Shown here one piece after another: positions 25,764-34,747 of a stretch of DNA of 64,000 nt. The DNA comes from Caryophanales bacterium UBA4855 (lineage in GTDB: Bacteria; Bacillota_I; Bacilli_A; RFN20; CAG-826). Position 1 is the first letter of the stretch; every line of letters starts with the position of its first letter. A program made the translations under genes and the position numbers. A model generated the notes under the pieces. It saw only the letters and a list, made by a program, of their open reading frames with translations, was not told the DNA's origin and made no database searches. The DNA is taken from positions 101,279 to 165,278 of the forward strand of contig DHEH01000002.1 in NCBI GenBank assembly GCA_002399785.1, written 5' to 3'.

Positions 25764-26808
25764 ATGAAAAACATTAAACGTCTGGCTAGTTTGGTTGTCG
25801 TTATGCTTGCATTATCTTCCTGTAATTCTTATGAAAATACAAATAATGTAACTTTAGGAGTAACAACAAACACTTCAAAATATGGTTTAAGCATTGATTA
25901 TAAAGAAGGTTTCCGTATTTTGTGGTTAACTGATTTCCATTTTGGAGATCCATATAATACAGCTGTTTATAACGAAACAACTCAATATGAACATTTAAAA
26001 ATGATGATTGATGAGGCTAACAATCCTGATTTAATTGTTTTAACTGGTGATTCATTTGATGAAGCAACCACTGAACAGGTCGATACATTTATAACTTTTA
26101 TCGATTCGTTCAAAATTAAACGGATTTTCACTTATGGAAATCATGATCCATCAAATAAAATTGAAGATCCTTACTATATTAATTCTAAAATAATGGCTGC
26201 AAATTATTCAGTATTTGTCGATTATAAAGATGACGATATCGAAGGATTAGCCAACTATTATGTTAATGTAAAAAAAGATAATAAAACGCTTTATCGTTTT
26301 TTATATTATTGATAGCAATTCAAATAAAGAATTAGGCAATCTAGGGGATAGTGTTTATGATGTAATCCATCTTAATCAACTTGAGCATATTAAAAATATT
26401 AATATAAATGAAGGCGATAACGCTCCAGGTTTTGCTTTCTATCATATCCCTGTAAGAGAATACGTTAATGCATATGAAGCACACCTGGATAATCCAAACA
26501 AATATAAAGCAAGCGGAGAAATGAGAGATAATGCTGGTTATGGTTATATGAATAACGGCGCTTATGCTTGCATGAAAGAAAACGGAATTATCGGTTCGTT
26601 CGTTGGTCATAGTCACCGAAATGACATAGATATAGACTATTTCGATGACTAAAACCATATGGTTATGTCCTTCGGTCTTAAAAGTTCAAATATGAATTAT
26701 TGTGATTCTGATATGGTTGGCTATAAAAAAATTAACTTACCAAGTGACCCAACTACTTTTGATAATTCTGATATTACTGAAGTTAAAAAACCTTACGAAT
26801 TAAATTAA
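25764..26808 (+). pseudogene. calcineurin-like metallophosphoesterase lipoprotein, frameshifted and nonsense-mutated
   Basis: A secreted lipoprotein phosphoesterase (lipobox LALSSC, Cys19) whose motifs survive across two frames: ILWLTDFHFGD (DxH), DLIVLTGDSFDE (GDxxD), FTYGNHDPS (GNHD) and, after a frame change, GSFVGHSHRND (GHxH). The frame shifts by one extra base near the T6 run at 26297-26302. Joining there restores LYRFYIIDSNSNKELG, a typical continuation. A second lesion is an in-frame TAA at 26650-26652, after which MSFGLKSSNMNY continues to the stop at 26806. The gene is about 347 codons in all. Likely inactive unless the lesions are sequencing errors. Confidence 0.85.
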
Positions 26809-26820
26809 GGAGAAAATATT

Positions 26821-28907
26821 ATGAAACAACATTATTTAAATAAAATAGTTCCAATTATTGCTTTAACTTTATGTGTCCCATGTTTAAGTTCTTGCAACAA
26901 TGAAAAAGTTAGCAAAGCAACTATTGAATTTTCAACTAATAATAACGGAACAATTTCTATTGAAAATTTAGCAAGTGATGGTTTAGCAGATCTCAACGTT
27001 GCTTTAAAAATCTCGGCCAATCCCCTTTCAAATTATGAATTAAATAGTTTATCAGTTAATGGTAAAGATATTTTTTCAACCTTTACTTTTACTCCAACTG
27101 AACCCATCAATTATATTATTAATGCAGTATTTTTAAAGATACCAGCAGTAAACAATGATTATAAAGTTGAATTGAGTTGTCCTAACAGCATGGCGATTGG
27201 AAGTACTATGCAACTTCAAACCACAGTTTATGGACCAGACCAAAGCGTCTCTTATTTTGTAAGCGATCCAAACTTGGCTAGAGTTGATGATGCTGGACTT
27301 GTTACGGCTAAAAAGGCCGAACTTGTCTCTATTACTGCTACCGCAACTGGTTAAAATATCAATAATCCTGCAACCGATTCAGCTTGGTTCTTTATTGAGC
27401 CAGATTATATTTCAAAATATAAAACAGTCTATAAACAAGACAATATAAGTAATGGTTTGGCTTATGAGGGCTAATTAAAATATTGTTATGATCTGTCATT
27501 GGATGGCGAGCCTGAACAAAATGCCCATGTTCTAAATTATGCATTCTCAATGACTAATTGGGAAGAATGGCCTGTTGCTATTGATTTTCATCTCGATTTA
27601 ATTTCAAACTGCACCATTATAACAATGGCTTTAGCATTCCTTTCAGGAAACAATAATTTTTACAACGTAAATAGGTTAGGAGTTAGTTATTTTGGGAATG
27701 ATGTTATTTCACTTTACGGAATAGGCGGTGAAAATCATGAAATTGTTTATTATTATAAGGAACTAAGCATTGCTAAAGAGATTGCTCCTTATTTAACTAA
27801 CCAGATATATAACTTAATTTCTAATAATAGTGAAAATTCAGATTTTATCGCTGACATTATTAATAATGTTTATAAAAAAGGATTTGATGGCTTAGACATT
27901 CCTTCTTATGCTCCATTACTAAACTCAGTTTTAGTTTGCGATACCGATCCAAAGAAAGGAATTTATAGTTATTCAAGTTATTTAAGCACAATTCAAAAGT
28001 TTGTTAACAAAGCCAAAGCAAGTGCTGTACAAAAACTTAAAGACACTTACGGGGAAGATTCTTCTGAATATATGATGTATGGAAGCATCATTAAAGAATT
28101 GTTTCCAGACAATCTTCAAGATATTAGAACAAGTTATACTTTCAAAGTTGATGGCTCTCCAGATAAGGTTAATTTCGTTATCAAAGACAAAAAAATGGTA
28201 TTGAATACAAATACTTAAATATGGATTTTTCAATAAAAGAAGGAGGATTGGCTAGCGATTTCTTTACAAATCGCCATTCAAATATCGAAATTTCGAGCGT
28301 AGAAACATCACTTATCAATAAAGTTTTAGAATATAAAGAAAGAGTTAAGTCTGATTTAAAATCAACTAAATTAATTATTGACGAAAATAAAGTTTATAAT
28401 GGAATTTCTCCTGAAAACAGCAATTCAATTTATGATGCAATAAATCTTAATACAGCTTTCGAAAAAGACTTAATTACTTATCACGATTTTATTAATGCGA
28501 TGAATGACCCAAAATCTGAATCATATGTTTCTTCTCAACCTTTTAAAGACTCTGCTAAATTAAGCGAATTTAAATCTTATGATGGTTTCAAAGTTTCGTT
28601 GTCAAGAGACACATATTCTAATGCACTTCCTGATATTTATGAGTGCAAAAATGGTGACACTTTTAAGGTAAGCAATTTAAGAGTTGTTGGTGATTCAACT
28701 TTAAGTAATGAAGAAGCTACTTCTGGAATTAATATTTCCTTAAAAACAGAGAAAGGAAGTGCTTTCTCTACAGATATTGCTACTTACAACGCAGAAACTG
28801 GATTAGTGTCAATTATCAGCGCTCCAAGCGAAGATACCACATTAATTATCAAATCAAATCATAATGATTGCACTAGCGTTACTTATCGTTTGCATATCAA
28901 TGTTTAG
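26821..28907 (+). pseudogene. large Big2-type surface lipoprotein, three lesions
   Basis: Lipoprotein of about 695 codons following the phosphoesterase by 12 nt with a good Shine-Dalgarno (TAAGGAGAAAA). Signal peptide with lipobox LSSC (about residue 25). Residues 35-105 contain a repeat-like NNGTISIENLA and YELNSLSVNG segment. Residues about 120-177 form a Big2 (bacterial Ig-like) domain, SMAIGSTMQLQTTV to VTAKKAELVSITATA. In-frame TAA codons lie at 27352-27354 and 27472-27474. A one-base loss in the A7 run at 28189-28195 moves the last 235 codons to another frame, where KNGIEYKYLNMDFSIKEGG continues. The rest is unrecognised. Degraded surface protein gene. Confidence 0.8.
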
Positions 28908-29088
28908 TTTTAAATAAAACATATAAAACCAATAATTTATAAGAATAAAATCGATAATCAAACATTATTTTAAACTCATAAATAAAAATGTATTTTTATA
29001 ATATTATTATGAATAATATTTATAACTTGTTATAAAAGACAAATAATGGTATATTTTTAATTGCTTATTCGCGAGGTGAAGTTATTTT

Positions 29089-29964
29089 ATGAATTTTAAA
29101 AATGTATTAAAAAAGATCGCTACTCCATTTGTAGCAATTGGTCGTTGGATTAAGGAAACCGCATGGGTTCAACCATTACTTATCGTTGGTGTTATCTTCG
29201 GTATTATTTTTTGTATTCCTTCAATTACAAAGGCTGTTCAAGATAGTCAACAAAGCACCAGTATTGAATGGTATTCTCAAAAACAATTAAGTCTTGAAAA
29301 TGTCGACAACGATAAAAGCGTTGCTAATGATTTCTTTAAGGATTTTACTGTCGCTCAAACTCAATGGGACAAAAACGAAAAAACCGAAGCTAAGAAGACA
29401 ATGAACAAATACGCTAGCGAAGGTAAATTCTTCTTATTTTTTGTTCAAGAAGATTGCACTGGTTGCGACGAAACACAAGAAGCCTTCAACTATTTAAGTA
29501 ATAACTGGGATACTTTAATCAATAACACCAGTAAAACTTATCCTTCATTTGCTTATCAATCAATTTTCTGTGATCAAAAATTAGATGGTGATTCATATAA
29601 AAAATACACTCCATTTGATTATTTATTTACAAGCAGTTACTTTAATACATTCTCTGAAAATGCATATTATGCTGGAACTAAAAGTAATTATTATGTTCAT
29701 AGTGATGCAACAATTAAAAATTCAATTGAATCAAATTTAAACAAACTTAATGCTAGTGATGCAGCTTCTGCAAAACCAAGTTCTGATTTCCAAACACCTA
29801 TGGTTGTTGAATTTGATTTAAATGATACAAATACCTCAGAATCAATTATCGCCAATATCCTTTATGGTTTCCAAGGTTCCGATAAATACGAAAGAGCTGA
29901 TAACATCGCAAATTGTTGGAAAAATCTTTACGAATTCTCTGATTCTGGTAAAGAAACAATCTAA
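29089..29964 (+). CDS. membrane-anchored thioredoxin-like protein
   Basis: Protein of 291 aa. One membrane helix (about residues 29-50, PLLIVGVIFGIIFCIP) places the rest outside the cell. Residues about 115-135 read GKFFLFFVQEDCTGCDETQEAF, a beta strand followed by a CxxC (CTGC) and helix, matching a thioredoxin-like active site. No close family is recognised. A later pair of cysteines (FCDQ and NCWK) might form a structural disulfide. A Shine-Dalgarno (GAGGTGAAG) precedes the ATG. Monocistronic, followed by a strong terminator. Confidence 0.7.
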   Translation: MNFKNVLKKIATPFVAIGRWIKETAWVQPLLIVGVIFGIIFCIPSITKAVQDSQQSTSIEWYSQKQLSLENVDNDKSVANDFFKDFTVAQTQWDKNEKTEAKKTMNKYASEGKFFLFFVQEDCTGCDETQEAFNYLSNNWDTLINNTSKTYPSFAYQSIFCDQKLDGDSYKKYTPFDYLFTSSYFNTFSENAYYAGTKSNYYVHSDATIKNSIESNLNKLNASDAASAKPSSDFQTPMVVEFDLNDTNTSESIIANILYGFQGSDKYERADNIANCWKNLYEFSDSGKETI

Positions 29965-29979
29965 TTAAAAATAGATACT

Positions 29980-30013
29980 AAAAACGGTCCCCATAAGCGA
30001 ACCGTTTTTTTAT
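29980..30013 (+). terminator. intrinsic terminator between thioredoxin-like gene and coaD
   Basis: A 9 bp stem AAAAACGGT/ACCGTTTTT (29980-29988 with 30001-30009) with a 12 nt loop and T-run. The A-run at the left makes it potentially bidirectional. Confidence 0.85.
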
Positions 30014-30040
30014 GTTGAAATAATCTATTAAGAGAAACTA

Positions 30041-30517
30041 TTATAATTTTTTATTTTTAAACATTTCTAGAACAACAGGAGGAACAAGGCCAGAGATATT
30101 AACTCCACTGTCAAACATTTCTCTAATAGTACTGCTAGAAATAAAGGAAGTAGCTTGGTGCGCCATAAAGAAAACAATATCAACATTTGGATCTATATAT
30201 TCATTAGCAGCTGCAAATGACCATTCATATTCAAAATCACTGACAACACGTAAACCACGAATTAATACTCCAGCACCATGTTTTTTTGCATAATCCACCG
30301 TTAAACCATCATAAGAATCTACTTTAACATTTTTATATTCCTTAACAGCTTCTTTTATCATTTTAATTTTTTCTTCATTAGAAAAACAAGATTTCTTTTT
30401 ATTATTTATTGCCACCAAAACAATAATTTCATCAAAGACTTTACAAGCTCTTTTGATGATATCCAAATGTCCGTTGGTTATTGGATCAAAACTACCAGGA
30501 TAAACTGCGATTTTCAT
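30041..30517 (-). CDS. coaD: phosphopantetheine adenylyltransferase
   Basis: Penultimate enzyme of coenzyme A synthesis, transferring AMP from ATP to 4'-phosphopantetheine. 158 aa, the usual length. Motifs are AVYPGSFDPITNGHLDII (with the T/HxGH site), GLTVDYAKKHGAGVLIRGLRVVSDFEYEW and the ISSSTIREMF signature. Its ATG is directly after the rsmD stop. The order ylbF-rsmD-coaD is the conserved Bacillota neighbourhood. Confidence 0.96.
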   Translation of the reverse strand: MKIAVYPGSFDPITNGHLDIIKRACKVFDEIIVLVAINNKKKSCFSNEEKIKMIKEAVKEYKNVKVDSYDGLTVDYAKKHGAGVLIRGLRVVSDFEYEWSFAAANEYIDPNVDIVFFMAHQATSFISSSTIREMFDSGVNISGLVPPVVLEMFKNKKL

Positions 30518-31063
30518 TTACTTACTCCTTAATATATATATAAAAGTCTTTCCGTACTTAAGTTCTCTTATATTATATTCATCGAATTCATCAGAATCTA
30601 ATCTATTATCTTTTTCTAACACTATTATGTGATTTGGTAACAAAATATGGTGAATTTTTAGAATATCTATAAAATCTTTGCTTAAATCCATCTTGTAAGG
30701 TGGATCTAAAAACACAATGTCAAATTGCAACCCTTCTATTTTAAAACTTTGTAAAGCGGATTCGTAATCTCCACAAAACAAATCTATTTCATTAATTTTT
30801 AATGAAGCTAAATTATCTTTAATAATTTGTTGGGCTTTTTTATCTTTCTCAACTAACCAAACTTTTTTCGCTCCACGACTATAAGCTTCTATTCCGATTG
30901 CTCCAGATCCACTAAATAAATCTAAAAAAGTTGAATTTTTTATTGCCTCACCTAAACTTGAAAAGAAGCCTTCTTTTACACTATCTTTTGTACATCTTGT
31001 AGTGTCTAAATCAGGCTGTTTTAGGGTTCTATGACGATAAATACCACCAACAATTCTTATCAT
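30518..31063 (-). CDS. rsmD: 16S rRNA (guanine966-N2)-methyltransferase
   Basis: SAM-dependent methyltransferase modifying G966 of 16S rRNA, 181 aa. It starts IRIVGGIYRHRTL, has the SAM loop FLDLFSGSGAIGIEAYSRGA and the catalytic DIVFLDPPYKMD (DPPY). Length and order are standard. It overlaps the upstream YlbF-like gene by 4 bp and abuts coaD, so all three form one operon. Confidence 0.95.
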   Translation of the reverse strand: MIRIVGGIYRHRTLKQPDLDTTRCTKDSVKEGFFSSLGEAIKNSTFLDLFSGSGAIGIEAYSRGAKKVWLVEKDKKAQQIIKDNLASLKINEIDLFCGDYESALQSFKIEGLQFDIVFLDPPYKMDLSKDFIDILKIHHILLPNHIIVLEKDNRLDSDEFDEYNIRELKYGKTFIYILRSK

Positions 31064-31392
31064 AAATCAAAGATCTCTTCATTAATTTTTTCTAATAAAT
31101 CGTTATATTTTAAAAGTTTTAAAATATAATCTTTAACCAATGGATGATGATTCAATAAATATACAGTTTCACTAAAATATTTATGTGATTTTAAAGACTC
31201 AACGCTATTGCGATCAAAAATTTTTAAATCATCATTATAAACCATCATTGCATGATCTTTTTGGAAAGATAATACTTTGACTTCGTCGTCACTATCCATA
31301 ATTTGTTCAGCCTCTTTTAAAGCTAAATATTCAGGAGATTTTTTAAGAAAATCCTTAATCTTTTCTACATCATTTATTAATTCAATATTCAT
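31060..31392 (-). CDS. YlbF/YmcA-family protein
   Basis: Small helical protein of 110 aa. The pattern SPEYLALKEAEQIMDSDDEV near the N-terminus, and HPLVKDYILKLLKYNDLLEKINEEIF at the C-terminus (at 31060-31140), fits the YlbF/YmcA (Com_YlbF) family, which in Bacillus binds YaaT and RNase Y to alter mRNA decay. First gene of the ylbF-rsmD-coaD operon and divergent from def. An extended -10 (TGCTATATT) lies 7 nt before the ATG, so translation is probably leaderless. Confidence 0.78.
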   Translation of the reverse strand: MNIELINDVEKIKDFLKKSPEYLALKEAEQIMDSDDEVKVLSFQKDHAMMVYNDDLKIFDRNSVESLKSHKYFSETVYLLNHHPLVKDYILKLLKYNDLLEKINEEIFDL

Positions 31393-31399
31393 ATTTAAT

Positions 31400-31405
31400 A
31401 ATATA
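31400..31405 (-). promoter_or_regulatory. extended -10 of the ylbF-rsmD-coaD operon, leaderless arrangement
   Basis: TATATT preceded by TGC on the minus strand, 7 nt before the ATG at 31392. No Shine-Dalgarno. Confidence 0.55.
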
Positions 31406-31414
31406 GCATAAATA

Positions 31415-31443
31415 TTTAAAAATCAGATGATTTTTGCTATGAT
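31415..31443 (+). promoter_or_regulatory. def promoter, leaderless arrangement
   Basis: TTTAAA (31415-31420), a 17 nt spacer and an extended -10 TGCTATGAT (hexamer 31438-31443), 7 nt before the ATG at 31451. It faces the ylbF promoter, so the two core promoters nearly overlap. Confidence 0.6.
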
Positions 31444-31450
31444 AATAACA

Positions 31451-31999
31451 ATGAAAAATTTTAAAATTGTAAAAGACAACAAACCTTCTTTACGTCAAAG
31501 AAGTACACAAATTATCCTTCCTATTGAGGAAGAATTAAAACAAACACTTTTAGATATGCTTAAATATCTTAAATTGTCGCAAAACGAACAATATGCTGAA
31601 AAGCACCAAATTAGAGCCGGTGTCGGTTTAGCTGCTCCTCAAATTGGTATCAATAAAGATATGATTGCGATTTTTTATCAAGACGAAAACAATGTAAGTC
31701 ATGAATATTGCTTAATCAATCCAGTTATAATTAGTGAGTCATGTAAACTTGCTTATATTGAATCTGGAGAAGGCTGTTTAAGCGTTGACAAACAACATCC
31801 AGGATATATTTACCGACCATATAAAGTTACTGTTAAGGCATTTGATTTATTAAAAAATAAAGAAATGACCTATGTTTTTACTGGTTTTGGCAGCATGGTA
31901 GTTCAACATGAAATCGATCATTTGAAAGGTATTCTTTTTTATGATCACATCGATAAAAAAAATCCATTTAAAAAGTTAGATGACGCCACAATTATTTAA
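31451..31999 (+). CDS. def: peptide deformylase
   Basis: Removes the N-formyl group from nascent proteins; iron or zinc enzyme, 182 aa from the ATG at 31451. Three motifs are clear: GVGLAAPQIGI, EGCLSV (metal Cys) and QHEIDHLKG (HExxH). This is the longer Gram-positive type 2 form. The frame is open from 31427, but the extended -10 box at 31438-31443 lies inside that extension, so the later ATG is preferred. Confidence 0.95.
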   Translation: MKNFKIVKDNKPSLRQRSTQIILPIEEELKQTLLDMLKYLKLSQNEQYAEKHQIRAGVGLAAPQIGINKDMIAIFYQDENNVSHEYCLINPVIISESCKLAYIESGEGCLSVDKQHPGYIYRPYKVTVKAFDLLKNKEMTYVFTGFGSMVVQHEIDHLKGILFYDHIDKKNPFKKLDDATII

Positions 32000-32042
32000 A
32001 ATATTTTTCTTATAAAATTATAAAATTTAATCATTATTTGAA

Positions 32043-32071
32043 TTGATATTAATAGCAATTATTATTATAAT
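32043..32071 (+). promoter_or_regulatory. rnj promoter
   Basis: TTGATA (32043-32048), a 17 nt spacer and TATAAT (32066-32071). Leader of about 50 nt with a strong Shine-Dalgarno AAAGGAG before the ATG at 32130. Confidence 0.8.
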
Positions 32072-32129
32072 GTTTTTAGGTAGATAAATACTAAATAGAC
32101 ATCATAAGGTGATTTATAAAGGAGTAGAT

Positions 32130-33815
32130 ATGGAGAAAAGATTTTCTAATGCAATTAGAATATACGCTCTTGGTGGTCTTTGCGAGGTCGGAAAGAACAC
32201 ATATTGTTTAGAGAGCGAAAATAATTTAATTATTATTGATGCAGGAGTTAAATTTCCTGAGGATGAGTTGACAGGAGTTGATTATGTTATTCCAAATTAT
32301 CAACATTTAAAAGATAATCAAAGTAAGATTAGAGCTTTAATTATAACTCATGGTCACGAAGATCACATTGGAGGAATCCCATTTTTAGCTAAAACTATTA
32401 AGATTCCTGTAATTTATGCTCCTCGTCTTGCCGCAGCATTAATCAGACAAAAACTTGAAGATCAAAAAATTAAAGAAAATATAAAAATTGTTGAATATGA
32501 TAGCAACGATGTTTTTAATCTTCCTGATTTCACAGTTTCTTTTTATCGTGTAACCCACTCTATTCCTGATTCTTTTGGTATTTGTATTGATACAAGTGAA
32601 GGAAGAATAGTAGATACTGGTGACTTCAAAATTGACTTAACACCAGTTGGTCCAGAAATGGAAATTCATAAGATGGCAAAACTTGGAAGTGAAGGAGTTG
32701 ATTTACTTCTTGCTGATTCGACTAATGCTGAAAGAGAAGGATGGACACCTAGCGAAAAGAACGTTTTAAATTCAATTCATGAAATTTTCGATAAGGCAAA
32801 TGGCCGTTTAATTATTTCTACTTTCTCTAGTAATATTTATAGAATTCAACAAATTATTGATTGCGTTATTAAACATAATAGAAAAGTCTATATTGTTGGC
32901 CGATCAATGGTTAATACAGTCGAAGTAAGCCGTAAATTTGGATATATTCAAATTCCAAATTCACTCATTTTAGGTGATGAAGAATTAAAATCAACTAGAG
33001 ATTCACAAATTGTTATTTTGTGTACAGGAAGCCAAGGAGAACCTATGGCTGCTTTAAGTAGAATTGCTAACGGAACATTTAAAGGATTAAGAATTCAACC
33101 AGGCGATACAGTTGTTTTCTCATCTAGCCCAATTCCTGGCAATGGTCTTTCAATTTCTAAAGTTGTTAACCAATTAACGAGAGCTGGTGCTGATGTTTTA
33201 ACAAATTCAGTTTTTAAAGATATCCACTCTTCTGGTCACCCATCAAGACAAGAATTAAGAATGAATTTAAAATTACTTAAACCAACTTATTTTATGCCAG
33301 CACATGGTGAATATCATATGCTCAAATTACATGCTGGATTAGCCGCCAGTTTAGGAATTCCAAAGGAAAATATCTTTGTTCATGAAAACGGAGACACTTT
33401 AATTTTGGAACGTCACAAAATTAGAGAAGGTGAAAGAATTCCTGCTGATGATGTTTATATCGATGGTTATGATATTAATGGTGTTTCTAGCGCTGTTATT
33501 AAAGATAGACATATATTACAAGATGACGGACTTGTTTCTGTCATTGTTTCCCTTGATAGTAAAAATAATAAGATATTAGATAAGCCAAAAATTATTACTG
33601 TCGGATTTGTAAGTTATGGAAATTATGAAGACCACTTGGTCCGTCACGCTTCTTTAAAAGTCGAAGAAGCAATTAATAATTTATTCAAAACTCAACATGT
33701 AACTTTTAATGATATTAAAAACACAATCAGATCGGTTGTTTACCAATATTACTATCGTAAAACACAAAGACAACCAATGATTATTCCATTAATTCTTAAT
33801 AAAACAGCTGAATAA
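32130..33815 (+). CDS. rnj: ribonuclease J
   Basis: Metallo-beta-lactamase/beta-CASP ribonuclease with 5'-3' exo- and endonuclease activity, central to mRNA decay and rRNA processing in Bacillota. 561 aa from the ATG at 32130, chosen because AAAGGAG sits 5 nt upstream; the frame is open from 32109. Motifs are IRIYALGGLCEVGKN, THGHEDHIGG (zinc site), DTGDFKIDLTP, the beta-CASP segment ADSTNAEREGWTPSE, and the C-terminal PAHGEYHML. Only one RNase J is in the window, so J1 versus J2 is not decided. Followed 2 nt later by maf. Confidence 0.96.
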   Translation: MEKRFSNAIRIYALGGLCEVGKNTYCLESENNLIIIDAGVKFPEDELTGVDYVIPNYQHLKDNQSKIRALIITHGHEDHIGGIPFLAKTIKIPVIYAPRLAAALIRQKLEDQKIKENIKIVEYDSNDVFNLPDFTVSFYRVTHSIPDSFGICIDTSEGRIVDTGDFKIDLTPVGPEMEIHKMAKLGSEGVDLLLADSTNAEREGWTPSEKNVLNSIHEIFDKANGRLIISTFSSNIYRIQQIIDCVIKHNRKVYIVGRSMVNTVEVSRKFGYIQIPNSLILGDEELKSTRDSQIVILCTGSQGEPMAALSRIANGTFKGLRIQPGDTVVFSSSPIPGNGLSISKVVNQLTRAGADVLTNSVFKDIHSSGHPSRQELRMNLKLLKPTYFMPAHGEYHMLKLHAGLAASLGIPKENIFVHENGDTLILERHKIREGERIPADDVYIDGYDINGVSSAVIKDRHILQDDGLVSVIVSLDSKNNKILDKPKIITVGFVSYGNYEDHLVRHASLKVEEAINNLFKTQHVTFNDIKNTIRSVVYQYYYRKTQRQPMIIPLILNKTAE

Positions 33816-33817
33816 TT

Positions 33818-34378
33818 ATGGTAGTACTTGGAAGTTCTTCTCCACGTCGAATATGTTTATTAAAAACAATTGTGGATGATTTCAAAATTGTAAAACCAAC
33901 TTTTGATGAAAAATTGGTTCCTTTAGATGATCCTCATTACGCTTTAACTGAAGCAAAAAATAAAGCATTAAGTTTAAAAACCCTTGTAAATCCCCAGGAT
34001 TTACTTATTTGTTGTGACACAATTGTTGTTTTGGGTAAGGAAATTTTTGGTAAACCAAAAGATGAAAAAGACGCTTATAGAATCTTAAAAACGTTAAACG
34101 GAAACACTCATAAAGTTATTACCGGATACACAATAACATATTGTGGAAAAACAATCGAAAAAGAGATTGTTTCATATGTCACTTTTAAAAAATTAAGAAG
34201 AGAAGAACTCTTACATTATATTCAAAACGAAAACGTTATGGATAAAGCTGGGGCATATGCCATTCAAGATGACGAAAAATTTCATATTATACAAAAAATA
34301 AAAGGAAGCCTAACTAACATTATGGGTTTCCCAATCGAAAGTATTTCCGATGATTTAAAGTCTTTTAATATCATCTAA
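33818..34378 (+). CDS. maf: Maf-family nucleoside triphosphate pyrophosphatase
   Basis: Hydrolyses dTTP/UTP or modified nucleotides to monophosphates; 186 aa. It begins VVLGSSSPRRICLLK, the diagnostic SxSPRR motif. CCDTIVVLGKEIFGKPKDE, TGYTI, and the C-terminal IMGFPIESISDDL follow. The DKAGAYAIQ motif reads MDKAGAYAIQDD here and is intact. Co-transcribed with rnj. It overlaps the 3' end of the convergent EIIB-like gene by 24 bp. Confidence 0.94.
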   Translation: MVVLGSSSPRRICLLKTIVDDFKIVKPTFDEKLVPLDDPHYALTEAKNKALSLKTLVNPQDLLICCDTIVVLGKEIFGKPKDEKDAYRILKTLNGNTHKVITGYTITYCGKTIEKEIVSYVTFKKLRREELLHYIQNENVMDKAGAYAIQDDEKFHIIQKIKGSLTNIMGFPIESISDDLKSFNII

Positions 34379-34747
34379 GGAATTATTTAAATTATCTAAT
34401 TTTTTGCCAACCAATATAAGTTTATTAGACATTTCTAGTGTTCTTTCAACACCATATTTTTTAAGGTCTTCTTTATTAACTTTTGAATAATCATTAAGAA
34501 CTAAAGTTAAGCGTGTTCCAACAAGAAAATGTTCTTTAATGTTATCTTCTCCACCTAAAGCTAAAATTATATTATCATGGTCTTCTTCACTTATTGTTGC
34601 TTCAACATCAATTACATTTGAAGTTTTTTTGTGTAAACGAACATATAAAATTATTGATGCAATAATTATTAGAGCAACTAGACCAACTCCAACCCCTAAA
34701 ATTATAAATAAGTTTTCATTAGCTGAATTTTGAACTAAATATGTCAT
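34355..34747 (-). CDS. single-pass membrane protein with EIIB-like domain lacking the catalytic cysteine
   Basis: Protein of 130 aa: one N-terminal membrane helix (about residues 14-36), then a domain resembling PTS glucose-type EIIB. ALGGEDNI, VGTRLTLVLNDYSKV, EDLKKYGV and NKLILVGKKLDNL match the EIIB pattern, whose phosphorylated cysteine precedes TRLR. Here that position reads LVGTRLT, with no cysteine, so phosphotransfer is not possible. It is the second gene of the nadK operon (4 bp overlap). Function unknown; a sensor or partner role is a guess. Confidence 0.65.
   Translation of the reverse strand: MTYLVQNSANENLFIILGVGVGLVALIIIASIILYVRLHKKTSNVIDVEATISEEDHDNIILALGGEDNIKEHFLVGTRLTLVLNDYSKVNKEDLKKYGVERTLEMSNKLILVGKKLDNLNNSLDDIKRL

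Noticed and set aside
26341..26658. 105-codon minus-strand frame within the phosphoesterase pseudogene
   Set aside because: It lies opposite phosphoesterase codons with recognisable motifs (GHSHRND); it is a shadow.
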